Shown: in pieces, positions 1-11,800 of the stretch
Layout: each line of letters starts with the position of its first letter
How positions within the stretch are numbered: the first letter of the stretch is position 1
Origin: Nothopassalora personata
Lineage: Eukaryota; Ascomycota; Dothideomycetes; Mycosphaerellales; Mycosphaerellaceae
NCBI GenBank assembly: GCA_033816765.1
Contig: CM066288.1
Coordinates: 3,534,001-3,598,000 of the forward strand
DNA length: 64,000 bases
Reading direction: 5' to 3'
Program-made: the position numbers and the translations under genes
The notes under the pieces: model-generated
Told to the model about the DNA's origin: nothing
Database searches by the model: none
Seen by the model: only the letters and a program-made list of their open reading frames with translations

Positions 1-835
1 ATATTGTCGAGAAATGTAAAGCGATCGGCGTCAGAGTATTTTGTGGAGAACGCCTGGATGCAGTTCCTTTGCTTGAGACAGCACTGCATGCTATGGCTCC
101 GGATCCCATGGCAAGCTTCACGGACACTGTCAACATAGATTGCACCATTCTGTTGGCTCGTAAGTACAGTCCTCTTTTCTGAGACATCTGCTGATATCGA
201 ACGCTCCAGTCGTGTCGGAGTTCTCCCATAGTAAGGTTGCCAAAGAGCCTTGGTTCCACAAGGCATTACAACGTCAAGTCGAGATCGAAGGCAATGAAAA
301 CCTGTTATCTGCACTTCTGTACCCGGCGATCGTAGGACGTGACCTCATCTGCACCGAGGAAGCCGCCAAGCGCATGCAAGATATTGTGGACACGATAGGA
401 ACTCCTTCCGAGAAAGCGAGAACCGCTTTGCTGCTGCAAAACGATCAGAACAAGCCACCGATCGACCTCATCGCCGAGATGCGGTCACTGTCAGCATACG
501 AGGTCCCTAATGATTGGCGCCTTCCAGTCCGAGTTGTGAAGGAAGACCAAAAATATATCAAGACCAAACTTCCGCAGGAGGCTTTGCAGATCAGCAAGTC
601 CCTGTCTGACATCAACCGGTCCGTGTTCCTTTACGGGTGGGCACAAGGCATCACCACGATCACCAGCAATCGAACGGTGGCGAAGCAGATTGAGAGTGAT
701 CTTGACAAATACGACGACTTGGATGACTCTGTTTTCCCAAGCATATGGCTGTGCCCGACCGCCCGCTCCCTGGTCGGAAAAGAGAAGAAAGGTGCCAAAA
801 AGCAGGTACGTGAAGGAGACGACGATCCAGCTTGA
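1..835 (+). CDS. DUF1308 family protein (C7orf25-like), 3' part
   Basis: This is the C-terminal part of a gene whose start lies left of the window. Exons are 1..159 and 210..835, joined across a 50-bp intron with GTAAGT..CAG ends; the joined frame reads NIDCTILLALVSEFSH across the junction. The conserved core (IDCTILLALVSE, then a basic stretch ending in QRQVEIE, then GRDLICTEEAAKRM, then GTPSEKARTALL) matches what I know of the DUF1308 domain found in human C7orf25 and fungal homologues. Its biochemical role is not settled; no signal peptide or membrane segment is visible in this part. Residues near the end (VFLYGWAQGITTITSN) fit the end of the domain. A CAG|GTACGT at 804-810 could be one more donor site, so the last ten residues are less certain than the rest. 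Confidence 0.75.
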
Positions 836-2852
836 GTTATGTCGATGCATATGGCTATGGCATCTCCTCCTAGTAAATGTTTGATCAATCGTATGGCCCG
901 CCACTATTGCACCACGGCGTCCTGACAATCGGCAGGGCAGTAACGATGGTGTTTGGCCGCTCCCTGATCCGTTACGAAGGGAAGAACAGAGAAGGAACGG
1001 CCTAGATGTTCTGTCATCCCGGGAGGGCTCCCAAGTGGAAGACCTGAGGCCCAATGGCTATCCCTGTGATGAAGCGATCGAAGCAAAACTCTCTGCGCGG
1101 CGGATCGTGGAGGAGAAACGCAAATAGGAAAAGCTAGAAAGCTAGACTTCGCATTTGTACCTGGCAAGATAGGTTTTTCATCCTGTCTACCATGGGAATA
1201 AAGATCGAGACGGTCGGCAGCGCACTCAATAAGTATTCCTTTCCGATTTCATGGCGTCAGATGAATCCTTTGCCCTGCCATTTTGCGTTCAGTGACGGCA
1301 GTCCTCTGGCACCGACTAATCTGCATAACTAATCATTCCACCTATATCAATGCCAACTCAAATGCTCAGATCCTTTCTCAGTATTGGCAAAGATCGCCCT
1401 GCTTCCTTCTCCACGATGAGGCTACGGTGCCCTGCCTCGTCCCGAGAATCGCTTACATCCTGTGGCTCATCTGAGATCCCAAGCTCCTGGTGAACTCAAT
1501 GCGTACCAGAGCAGCCATATGCTTGTTATAGCTTAGGGTTCCCAGTCAACCCAAGCATTTGGATCACGCAAGCAATGCGAGAGCTTGAAGCTGATCAATC
1601 ATCATGCACTTCTGAAAAGCTCTGCTGACCTTTCCCCATGCTCTCGCTGCGGAAATCGAACGAATATAGGCTTTAGGGTCACTAGATCACATTCCTCTTT
1701 CTCATCTTGCTTCTCTTCGGCAGTGGGCTGGCACCTGTGGTATGACACGAGACTTTCCTTGCGAAGCACCAACCGCATAGCTGCGCTCCTGAGGTCCAAT
1801 TTCTTGAGCTCCAGGGCGGGTCACGCGGGTGAACGAGTCTGAAGATGTTGGTCTACAATTTACGGACTGCTGTCCGGTGACATTCGAGCGTCATGCTGGT
1901 ATCCCGCCGGTGCCGATGCAGTCTAGACCGCACCGAGCACAAGAACAAGACTACACGGTCCAGGCACGTTGTGCCTCTGACAGCGCTGTGAGCCAACAGC
2001 CGATCGCTCCCTTATGCCGAGCCGTACGCATCCGTCGTGCGCCGCCTAGCACAGTATGTGGGATAGCGCCAGTGAGGCCCCGTATACCTCGCCCCGAATA
2101 ATCGATAATCTCATCGATTATCGCATCGATTATCGGATTATCGATTATCTGGCAGAGCCGTATACCTTGAGAATCCAAATATCGAATAGATTATTAGATT
2201 ATCTCGCTGTTCGCTGCTCGCCACCTAGGACAGGCAGTTGTATGCGCATGATCGAATAGCCTTTCTTTGAGAGGTTCTTGCTCACGTAGAATCCGATAAT
2301 CTTTGGCTACCTTTGTAGCACACGTGACCTATAATCTTGACCTGGAGCCGTGTACCAAGAATCGATCGATTATCGATTCTATAGACCGTGGATTCTCGAT
2401 TCTCAACAATCGATTCGATAATCGATTATTCGGGGCGAGGTATACGGGACCCGAGGTTATGGGCATACTTCGAGGCGTACTCGTGGATGATTTTGTAAAT
2501 GATCTGGTTACGAATGAAAGGGGGAATTCGACTCCATATGTATCACAAGAATTCCTTCGAACGTCATCGATGCTCGACGCGAGTCCAACTGCATACCACA
2601 CATTCTATTCCAAAGATCAACCGAACACTCGCGACAATGCCTCATGCACGGCTTCTTAGATCAAACCTGCGCTTCAAAACCATGCCAATATCCCATCGCG
2701 ATGCTCCCCTGACCCTCAATCTATGCCAAAAAAATTTCCATAACCATCGCCAAACCCACACCCATACCCAATCAATCTATGTTGCGCAACCAAAGCAAAC
2801 TGCTCCCAAACCTCAACAATCGCCTAGACCACCAGGCTCCAACACAGACAGT
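836..2852. other. Intergenic region without a supported gene
   Basis: The 2-kb gap between the DUF1308 gene and the zinc-finger gene holds only short frames of unlikely composition. The one clear structure is the inverted-repeat element at about 2079-2448, listed separately. The rest appears to be ordinary single-copy DNA without the TA excess of the retroelement block. Confidence 0.6.
2079..2448. mobile_element. MITE-like inverted-repeat element
   Basis: The two ends are inverted copies: the left end reads CCCGTATACCTCGCCCCG followed by AATAATCGAT, and the right end is its reverse complement, a match of about 28 bp. Inside both ends are several copies of an ATCGATTATCG unit, themselves palindromic, and an imperfect second copy of the CGTATACCT motif near 2159. 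If TA is the target duplication (2083-2084 and 2443-2444), the element is about 358 bp and Tc1/mariner-like. The flanking CCCG/CGGG also pair, so the exact ends are uncertain. It has no coding capacity. A non-autonomous DNA transposon is the simplest reading; a fold-back structure of another origin is possible. Confidence 0.6.
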
Positions 2853-2853
2853 C

Positions 2854-4068
2854 CTACTCGATCATGCCATCAGCAGCAACGTTGCCATCGCTCTCATCAT
2901 CGTTCACAACGTCCTCGAAAGTGAAGTCTGGCGCAGCATAGTCGGTGAACTCGCCCATCTCGAAACCCTGACCGAAGCCAATACCAGAGTCTGAACGAAC
3001 AGCTTCCATCTCTGCTTTGGCACGTTGGACGCCAGAAGCGCCGCTGCTTTCCATGCCGATCATGCGACTCGGTCCAGGACGAGGAGACTGCATCGCTTGG
3101 ACCCGCTTCAGCTTCTCGTCGAGTGCGCTGAGTGTGTTGAGATCAAGGGTACGGATCGGCCTTGGCTGCTGAATGACTGGCGGTTGCTGGAATGCGAGTG
3201 GCCGGTCAAGAAGACCATTGTTCAGGTCGCGAGTGCTGCTGGTGATGATCTGCGGGCGAACTGGTTGCTGCTCTTGAACTGGCCTTTGAACCTGCTGAGA
3301 GAAGTGCTGAATACACAGGGTGCAGCCACAGGAAGGTCTGCACTCGTCGTTGTGTGCGAGGTGTCCATGTACCAGCCTGGCGTCCAGCCCGTCTGGCAGG
3401 GGCATGTCGCAAGTGAAGCAATAAGCCGCATTAGGTGCTGCAGTCTGTGGGATCTGCTGCAGGAGCCGCGGGTCGATCGAGCTGGGATCGTTGCTGACGT
3501 TGATGCGGTTTTCAGATGGAAGTGGAATTACCGGCTTGGGAGAATCATTGCGTCCAACGCCCTTCTTGTCCTTATATCGACGTGGACCCTGAGGACCTTT
3601 AACCCTGGGACGACCTCTTGACCCAACGTCTGGCTCGATGTTGTGTATATCGCGCTGGTGTCGATAGAGCGAGGCGGGCCTAGTGAAGGCGGTGAATTTT
3701 CCAACCTTCTCGCATGACTCGCACTCGTATGGTCGTTCGAACGTATGAGACTCTCTTACATGTTGGAGAATGTTGTGGTTGCAGGTGAACTTCTTCTCGC
3801 AACCCTCGTAGGGGCAGGGGAGGTGCTTCTTGGCAGTGTAGTAGCCAGCGTTAGCGGGCCGCCTGTCCTGCAGGCTAGCGTTGCCGTTGTTTCCCTGCAT
3901 CCTTGCTGTGTTAATGGAGTCTCTTGGTTGATGCACTGGTCGTAAACTCTTGTTCATTCTTGTTGAAGGGCTGAACACTTGGCGTTTGGTTGTGCTGTGA
4001 AACCTGAGTCTAGACTCTGGTGAAAGACGAAGGGTACGACGAGTACAGAGAGGGATCTTTTCTGTCAT
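2854..4068 (-). CDS. C2H2 zinc-finger protein, putative transcription factor
   Basis: This is an uninterrupted 404-codon frame. Residues about 84-108 form a classical zinc finger (CPYEGCEKKF..HNILQHVRESH). Residues about 114-142 form a second one (YECESCEK..RPASLYRHQRDIH) whose Cys-to-His spacing is about five residues longer than usual. A third Cys/His-rich patch (CFTCDMP...HGHLAHNDEC...CGCTLC) follows near residues 222-258. The C-terminal third is rich in Gln and Pro and ends in a strongly acidic tail, as in activation domains. The first 37 residues look like translated leader, so the start may be Met-38 or Met-56. DNA binding in the nucleus is inferred from the fingers; target genes are unknown. 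The gene ends 1.2 kb from the DUF1308 gene and starts 0.75 kb from the retroelement nest. Confidence 0.7.
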   Translation of the reverse strand: MTEKIPLCTRRTLRLSPESRLRFHSTTKRQVFSPSTRMNKSLRPVHQPRDSINTARMQGNNGNASLQDRRPANAGYYTAKKHLPCPYEGCEKKFTCNHNILQHVRESHTFERPYECESCEKVGKFTAFTRPASLYRHQRDIHNIEPDVGSRGRPRVKGPQGPRRYKDKKGVGRNDSPKPVIPLPSENRINVSNDPSSIDPRLLQQIPQTAAPNAAYCFTCDMPLPDGLDARLVHGHLAHNDECRPSCGCTLCIQHFSQQVQRPVQEQQPVRPQIITSSTRDLNNGLLDRPLAFQQPPVIQQPRPIRTLDLNTLSALDEKLKRVQAMQSPRPGPSRMIGMESSGASGVQRAKAEMEAVRSDSGIGFGQGFEMGEFTDYAAPDFTFEDVVNDDESDGNVAADGMIE

Positions 4069-4821
4069 TTTGAGTCTCGTAATAACACTTACTGTAAATG
4101 TTCAATGTGTTGTTCTCTGCCCGAATACTGAACAAGTGCATTGTGTGGATTATGGACAAAGAGCAGTCAAGTGAATGCGAGTTTCGCACGTGACAACAAA
4201 GAGAGGCGGCACGATATGACAACAGTATGGTTAAATCATACGGGAGATCGAGTTGAAGAGTAGCGCGGGCCACGTTCGTGTGTGGGTGCATAGTGAGGTC
4301 GCGTTCCAAGACTCTGAGGTCGCGTTGGACGCCGTTCGATGAGCTTCATGCCTGGGCAGGTGTGCCACCATCAATACTCGATTGCCGACGTGTTGAGCGC
4401 AGGCATGGCCCTCTACGTTACGCCTGGGGAGTCATTCGAGCGAGGCGCTGAGTTGAGAAAGTCAGGATCAAGGCGAGGCTGGAAGAGGCAGGAACGGCGT
4501 CTGTAACAGATGAACACTGTCAGTCGTTTGCTCGAGAATATGGTCGACGCCCATCCCAAGCACATCAATCGATGACATTCTAATCTCAGCGGTCTCGTCA
4601 TATCGTGTCCCGTCGTGGTATTACACTGCAGACTGAAGCAGCGTAGGATCGAAGCACGACACCAGCAGGACATTGATCGATCTTTGATCTGGCCCACGCG
4701 AGTATGAGAGCGTGCTGGGGTGAAAACACGCCTGATATCGTGAAATCATGGTACAGTTGGAACGACTGAGGCTGAATTGTGCCAAGCCCGCGCTGCGGAG
4801 CTGTTTCCGCCGATTCTCTCG
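4069..4821. other. Upstream region of the zinc-finger gene; no gene seen
   Basis: About 750 bp separate the start of the minus-strand zinc-finger frame from the retroelement nest. It has normal composition with intact CpA/TpG dinucleotides and no convincing frame. It presumably holds the promoter of the zinc-finger gene. The last five bases, TCTCG (4817-4821), are the target duplication of element A. Confidence 0.6.
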
Positions 4822-4997
4822 TGTTGTATTTAGGTATTTGACGAGTACAAGCTTCTAGATTGAAACGATAGGGTGGATCAGTAACCCTCATGAATTGCTA
4901 CAAGGTGTGAGACTATCTAGCTACAGAAAACAGTGTAATATAGTGTGTATATGCTAAGTCCTAACTAATATAGACCTTAGTTACCTAATTTACAACA
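4822..4997 (-). repeat. 3' LTR of element A
   Basis: This 176-bp LTR starts TGTTGTATTTAGG and ends TTTACAACA. Its outer (left) half keeps CpA and TpG, while its inner half is mutated relative to the other LTR: TAATATAGACC here against TAACATGGACC there. It is the end that abuts host DNA. Confidence 0.88.
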
Positions 4998-7413
4998 CTC
5001 CCCCTTTAGACTAACTACTATAAAGACAGTCTAATCAACTTAATATTACCTATGTTACTGTATTATTCTCGAACACCTTTACTAGTTCTAGATACTAGGT
5101 TTCTACTATAAGTAAGCATATACTAAGGACAGTAATCTTGTTAGATTTGTATATATAAGAGACCTACTCTTAGATACACTTAGGCCTTATCTTTCCGCTT
5201 TTAGAAGTAAACAGAAGGTTCTCTCGGCTTAAGAAGGTCTAGCTAGGCAGCAACGCATAAACCTCGTAGGTACGTATAAAAGAAGCTAGTTCTTTACTAA
5301 ACAACTCTCTCTACTTTATACTACTTTACACCTCTCTTCCTACCTTTTTAGACTACTATATACACTTATACACCCTAACAACTACTATATATACATTCTT
5401 AAAGCTTTTTAAGAAGCTTTTAGCAAGGTATACTGTATATATAATAGTGTTTTAAGGGTGTTACTAACTTATAAGTAGTATTATAGCAAATGTTATTAAG
5501 TAGACTGCTATAAACCAGTTTAGTAGTACTAGTAATGTCTTTAGTAGTAGATCTAGCTCTAGTAACGATTAAGATCCTAATAAGCGTCCTTCTAGTAATA
5601 GTAGAAAGGGTCTACCTACATCTAGTAGCATCTCTAAGCGTAAGACCCTTATTAAGGCACTTAGACTAGTTAAGTAGATCATCGAGAGTAGGCGCAAGAT
5701 CACTAAGAAGAATATAACCTTATAGCTTACTATAGCATCCCTTAAGGTTGCCTTCTATAAGAAGAAGCTTCTAACTACTAAGGGTAGTATTACTAATCTA
5801 CCGAACTAGGGTTAGATTAACGCGGCTGCCTAGGATTTTAATTATATAATAGTCGACCCTTAAGGTCGTATTTCTAACACTATTACTATAAACCTTAATA
5901 GTAGTTAGAACTACCTTCCTACCTTATAGGCTTCCGCTATAGACTTTCTTATTTAGCACTTCGGCAGCGCCTATAACCGCTATAAGGAGAGATCTAACCT
6001 TCCCTTTTCTAGCTACTACACTATTCTAGGATAGTTTAAGGGCTGCTATACTAACTACGCTCTTAACAATTATTACGATAAGTGTAGCTTCTTCTCTCTA
6101 CGGACCCTATAGTAGAGTACCGCTAGTCTATCTAGAACCTACTAGTAGCCTAGTGTAGGTTATACTCGCTCCGCTAGTACTGCATTCTAGGGTAGTGTAT
6201 AGTATAGTTGATCTCCTCCTATTATGCGTAGTAGTCCTCTACGTAAGGGCTTCCTATCTCTAGTTCTATACTCTCCTAGTATAAGTACCTCTAGATATAG
6301 TCTTTAGATGCTACCTACCTAGCTTATTCCTAGCGATGTAGACTAGCGCCTAAGCATCCCTAGGGCTCCTAGTAATAGTTCTAGAACTGTCCTCCTAGAG
6401 CTTCGCCTCCTATTCTCTAACTCCCTCTCTTAGGATAAGGTTACTACCTTAATTCGTTAGTTCCTACAGCGCTTAGGCACTAATAATAACTTTTAGGAGG
6501 GTACTATGTTAAACTCGACTTCCTATAAGAGGGGTTCTAGAGGCTCTAGTAGTTTTAGTAGTAAGTAGTAGTCTAGATAGTGTACTTATATTAGGTCTTA
6601 GTAATTTAGTTAGGGCTAAAGGATAAAATAGCCGTTATAAGCAAGGTGTTACGGATCGGTCTGGGGAAGCCCGTAGCCAACCAATCGATGCCAGCAGACC
6701 AGCGGATGCACCCGATATGCAGAGTGCTCTCAGTGCTCTCGGGTGCTCTCTCGAGAGAGCAGAGAGAGCAGAGAGAGCAGGAAAGATCACGCCAAGACAC
6801 GGCACTATATAGACGACGCTCTTTTGCAAGTAGATAGGAGCCTCGTGCTCAACTCATTTTAAGTATACACCATATACTGTTTGGGACCACTACCTTCTCA
6901 ACGAGTCAGAGACATCACTGCAAAGATCCAAGCCCAGTTGGGATAACGTACAGCGGTTCCTAACACAAGGGCGGTCTACTTCTCTATTTCCTTTTATTTT
7001 AATACTATAGCTCTCCTAAATTAGAGTCTATAATAATAAACTAGATCTTGCCTTAAAAGGCGGTTCTAAAGCAGGCCTCTCTATAGTCTAGTCATATAAG
7101 TATAGTAAGATATACGATACCCTAAATGAATCTAGCCCTTAAGGCTAATAAATAAAAACTTTCCTCTACTATCTCTAAACAAATAAGATATTGCTTTATA
7201 AATACTTATAAACAAATAAAGGTCTTGCTATGTACAAATAAAAGTGTAGTTAGTCTCTAGAAGCCTCCCTTAGAGAATGTAGTTTAGTAACTTTAGCTTT
7301 ATAAGCTAATCTATAAGCTACTATATAGTAGGAATATACTTAACTACAATTAAGCCTTCTTTATGAACATGTCTATAAAAGTAGTTCCTTAGTCTAATAT
7401 GCTTAGTTCTTCT
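4998..7413 (-). pseudogene. Element A: end of RNase H and 3' region
   Basis: At 7250-7413 the minus strand encodes the copia RNase H end, with RRTKHIRLRNYF visible, directly continuing the frame broken at 26008. Below about 7250 no copia domain is recognised. The stretch 5450-6640 gives long frames on both strands if TAG/TAA are ignored, a plus-strand frame rich in Ser, Lys and Arg being the most protein-like. Because RIP also removes TGA, such frames are weak evidence. A solo LTR (6647-6965) interrupts the region. Confidence 0.6.
6647..6965 (+). mobile_element. Solo LTR S1
   Basis: This is a 319-bp unit starting TGTTACGGATC and ending GGTTCCTAACA, with CAAGG duplicated on both sides (6642-6646, 6966-6970). 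It contains a TATA box (CACTATATAGACG) near 6803. No internal region is present, so it is a solo LTR left by recombination. It keeps CpA and TpG, unlike the DNA around it. It shares its last 180 bp with S2 and S3, but its U3 carries its own CTCTC/GAGAG inverted tract. Confidence 0.88.
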
Positions 7414-7418
7414 ATAGT

Positions 7419-7810
7419 AATGTCTACTAACTACCCTATGTAGGCCTATCCGAGTTATGGTAGTGTGGAGCGGCGCTTATGTAAGTAGAGGTATTTACCG
7501 GTCCCGGGACCGTGAAATTAGGTCACGTGACGAGTAGCGCAGTAGCTAGATAAAACAGGAGGATTGGCGGACCTAAACCCCTATACCCTCTACTCGAGAG
7601 GTATAAATTGAATTGTTGCCTTAATGCTACGCTTATAATGCTTAACTGCGTAGTATATATCTTAATAGCTATACTAGTCCCGCTAGCTCACCTAAATGTC
7701 TAATTAAACCTAAATAAAATAGGGGCAAGTTAGACCTAAGGGACCCCCCCTCTAAACCTAAGGTCGACATAACTAAACCTAAGGTTAACATAACTAATTA
7801 GTTGTTAATA
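7419..7810 (-). repeat. 3' LTR of element C
   Basis: This 392-bp LTR ends in GTTAATA, which is GTTAACA after RIP. It contains a CCGGTCCCGGGACC palindrome near 7498-7511 and a CACGTG site at 7523. The exact first base is uncertain by two nucleotides, because AATGTC rather than TGTC fits the target duplication. Confidence 0.82.
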
Positions 7811-8690
7811 TATCCTCCCCCATTACGAACCTATCCTTAGGTTCTAAAGCAGTAAGCCCGGGCATTATAGGTAGCTTAGTTAGTCGCTATAAGCTAAGGT
7901 AGTCTTATAGTAGCATAGTAGCTCACCCTACTATTTAGCTTAACATACAAGATGTTAGGTAGTCCTAGGGCCTACTAGCGACAGTCTATAAAGATCGAAA
8001 GGATCCTTCTAATAGAGACCGTAATAATAACGTTAATGACCGCGACTCGTATCCGTCGTACTATACTAACGTATGCTACGAAACTAGCGAGGGAATAGAC
8101 AGCTATGTTAGCATTAATCGAGCGGGCTAGATAATCGAATAACGTAAACGTCACTTATAAGACAAGTGAGCGTTAGTACTAGTAACCTAATAAATCTAAA
8201 GACGAGTCTACCGCGTAGCTAGAAGGTAAGTTAAGGGAAGATAAGTAACTATAAGAAACAAGTAAGAGCTAAGGACTAGATGCATCTATACCCGAAGTAT
8301 TAGAACTAGAATTAGAACTAGAATCCTATAGGCTACAGCTATAGCCGGAAATTAACTAGAAACTAGGAGCCTATAGACCCGCACTAACTACTTAGTTCTA
8401 CTTAGTCTTACATAACTCCTTTATCTAGACCTACTCGTTGTCGTAGCTAACACTAGTCTCACTAGACGCGTCCCTAAGTAGCTAGCTAGTAAAGTTCCTA
8501 TAGTAGTTGCGGAAGAAGCTCTTATTACGCCCTTCGCTTATAAAGCATATCTACTCGAGAGTAGTAACTAAGCTAAGCTACTTATCTATTAATTTCATAG
8601 CTCGGACGCGCTAATTATGTATCTTCTTATAGAAGAGCTCCGAGTCTAGGCGGACCGTAGCATTAAGCTACCTTCTAGCATTAAGGATAA

Positions 8691-8886
8691 TGTAAGGGGT
8701 AGCCTAGTAGCTAACCCTTACATGTAGCCTTACATATAATATACGGTCGCGACCGGCTACTAAGCCGTACGTAACACGTATACGTATACCTTACGACGCG
8801 TAATGCGTCTTAAATAAAAGGTAAGAATTAGTTTATCTACGACTAGTAGGTCGTAGGCGTGCTATACATTACGACATCCCTTAACA
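8691..8886 (+). repeat. 5' LTR of element D
   Basis: This 196-bp LTR keeps TG..CA ends and is preceded by GATAA. It is about 95 percent identical to the copy at 14432-14627 by eye, with differences of the CpA/TpA type. Confidence 0.88.
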
Positions 8887-8899
8887 GTTCTAATTCTTC

Positions 8900-11800
8900 C
8901 CTTCGTTATAATCTATACACGCTATAGAGTCCGAACGCGACGATAGTAGCGCTACGCCTACGGCTCCCCTAAGCCCTAGGGCCTAGTAATAAGCGAGTCG
9001 TGTAGCCTTAGTCGTAAGGAGGGATGCCCTTCGGGTAGAGGTTAAGGAGAAGGAGATATAGAGGGAGATTAAACAGTTAGAGATCTTACGGGACGTAAGC
9101 GTGCCGCCGGCGGACCCTTAGGGCGAATCCGGCGGAGAACTATCCCCTACTCCCCCTCCCCCTCCTCTATCTATAGTAACTAACGATAATATCGTAGTGT
9201 TACGGATCAGTTCTACGAGGTAGAAGGAATCCAGCACCGGAGAACCAATGACGGTGTGGGCCCGTGGGGGACACGTCAGAGGTCACGTGAGTCCGGACGA
9301 CCAGACGACCGGACGACCGGTCGACCTGGTCGAACGGTCGAACACGACGCCAAGACATGGCACTATATAGACGACGCTCCTTAGCGAGTAGATAGGAGCT
9401 TCGTGCTCAACTCATTTCAAGTATACACCATATACTGTTTGGAACCACTACCTTCATAACTGATTGAGACATCCCTGCAAAGATCCAAGCCCGAGTTGTG
9501 ATAACGTACAGCGGTTCCTAACACGTAGCTCGAGGCGCGGTCGTATCGTATACGACACGTTTACGTCTTAAAGAACCTACGCCTTTTAGAGGGGACTCGA
9601 TTAAGAAAGTACGGGTATTCCTAAGGGAGCTCTCTCTTATCTTTACCCTCTTAGGCGGTACGTATACGACGAACGAGTTAAAGGTCCTATATAGGGTTAT
9701 GTACCTAAGCGGAGAGGTAAGTAAGCGATAGTACGCTAACTATAGCGTCCTTAGTAATTTTAGGTAGACCCTAGCGGTATCGTAATCGGATAGTAAAGGC
9801 CGATAAGGATAACTAGTAGTACTACGGTACGGAGACGCCTACGATTTAGTAGCGCGACGTACGCGAGTTCCTTAAGGATCTCGAGAGCTTAAAGTAGGTT
9901 TATACGATAAGTGTTCGGGCTATTACTATAGTAGTACCCGAAGGAGAGGGCCCCTCGTAGCCTAAAGAATTTATAGACTTCCGAGATGTATACGTACCTA
10001 ATAAGTAGGCGAAGCGTAAGATGCCCGACGGGGTTAAGCATACGATTAATCTCGTTAAAGGAAAGAAACCCCCTTTTAAGCCGCTGTACTACTAGTCCTT
10101 AACTAAGTTAGAGGCCTTAAAGGAGTACCTTACGTAAGCAATGGAGAAGGGGTAGATTAGGCGGTCCGTAAGCGAGGCGGGTGCGCCTATCTTATTCGTG
10201 CTAAAGAAAGACGGTACCCTTAGGCTCTATGTAGACTATAGAGGCTTAAATGAGATTACGGTAAAGAACCGATACCCCCTACCCCTAATTAGCGAGACGC
10301 TAGATAGGCTATTAGGTTCTAGGTTCTTTACTATAATCGATTTAAAGGACGCCTACTATCGTATCCCTATTAAGCGAGGCGATAAGTAGAAGATAGCGTT
10401 TCGTACGCGATACGGACACTACGAGTACCTAGTAATACCGTTCGGGTTAACTAACGCACTAGTAACCTTTTAAGGGTATATTAATAAGGCGCTAACCGGC
10501 TTAGTTAATAACATTTACGTAGTCTACCTAGATGATATCCTTATCTATAGCGAGACGCGTAAGGTATACGTACGAGCCGTGCGCGAAGTACTTACGAGGC
10601 TACGGAAGTTTACTCTATTCGTAAACCCTAAGAAGTGTCGCTTCTTCTAGGAGAATACCGAGTTCCTAGGATTTATCGTAAGCGTCGTAGGCGTATCGAT
10701 AGATAGGAGTAGGGTAGCCGTAATCGAGGAATAGCCTACGCCTACGAGTTTTATAAGGTTCAATCCTTCCTAGGATTCTATAACTTCTATAGGCGCTTTA
10801 TCGAAGGGTACTCGAGGATTACGAAGCTATTAATAGACCTACTAAAGGGATGTAAGAATAGTAAGAAGTAAGGGCCTCTTATATAGTCCGCTTACGAGGA
10901 GTAAGCGTTCTAACGGCTAAAAGCTAGGTTCCTCGGAGCACCTATCCTAAGGTACTTCGATCCTTCGTTACGTACGAGGGTTAAGACGGATACCTTAGGT
11001 TTTACGATTGTAGGCATTATCTCTTAGCTATTTAGGACTGAGTAGCATCTAATTGCCTTCTATTCTCGTAAGATAATACCTACCGAGTACAATTATAAGA
11101 CCTATAACTAAGAGCTACTTATAGTAGTTAAGGCTTTTAAGCATTAGAGGCTATACTTAGAGAGCGCTACGTATACGGTGCGAGTACTAGTTGACTACGC
11201 TAACCTATAAGGCTTTATAATAGTAAAGTAGCTAAATGGGCGGTAAGCTCGATAGGCTACGTTCCTATAGTCTTTTAATTTTATAGTAGAGCATCGGCCG
11301 GGTAAGACTAACCTAGCCGACGCGCCTTCGAGACGTAGTAACTACGTAGCTATAACGTAATAAACTTCGAACTTACTACCTACCTTATAAAGTAAGCTGT
11401 CTTTCTAGAAGGAGTCTCTAGAAGGGATAAGCGAGCCGACGGTAAAGCGCGTGCTTACTACCTACGAGGCGATATAGGGCGACATAGGCGCGGCGATAGC
11501 AGTGCGGAGAGGTAACCTTCCCTATTAAGACAAGCCGTCTTTACTAGTAGCAGTGTACGCTACAGTAATACAGGGTTAAGCTTATAGCTCGACGGGTGAG
11601 TTAATCCTACTCTTAATAAAGATCGCGTAGTAGTAAGACAACTAGTATGTCGCATGCTTAGCGTAGGCGCTAAGCGCGAGGGACGTTAAGGGATAGCATA
11701 TAAAGGATAACCTTATGTACTGCGGAGACGCGATCGTAGTACCTAGGGATCACGTAATTAGGTCGCATCTAATTCGTATGTACTACGACGACGTCCTCGC

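Noticed and set aside
3025..3621. 198-codon plus-strand frame opposite the zinc-finger gene
   Set aside because: It is the antisense shadow of a gene with clear C2H2 motifs and has no features of its own.
5450..6640. Long read-through frames in RIP-mutated DNA as evidence for genes
   Set aside because: RIP removes TGA along with other TpG, so once TAG and TAA are tolerated almost any frame looks open. Only recognisable motifs were accepted as coding evidence.
9285..9345. Short spaced GACGACC repeats resembling a CRISPR-like array
   Set aside because: Units are 8-10 bp, partly inverted and contiguous, inside a eukaryotic solo LTR. There are no spacers.
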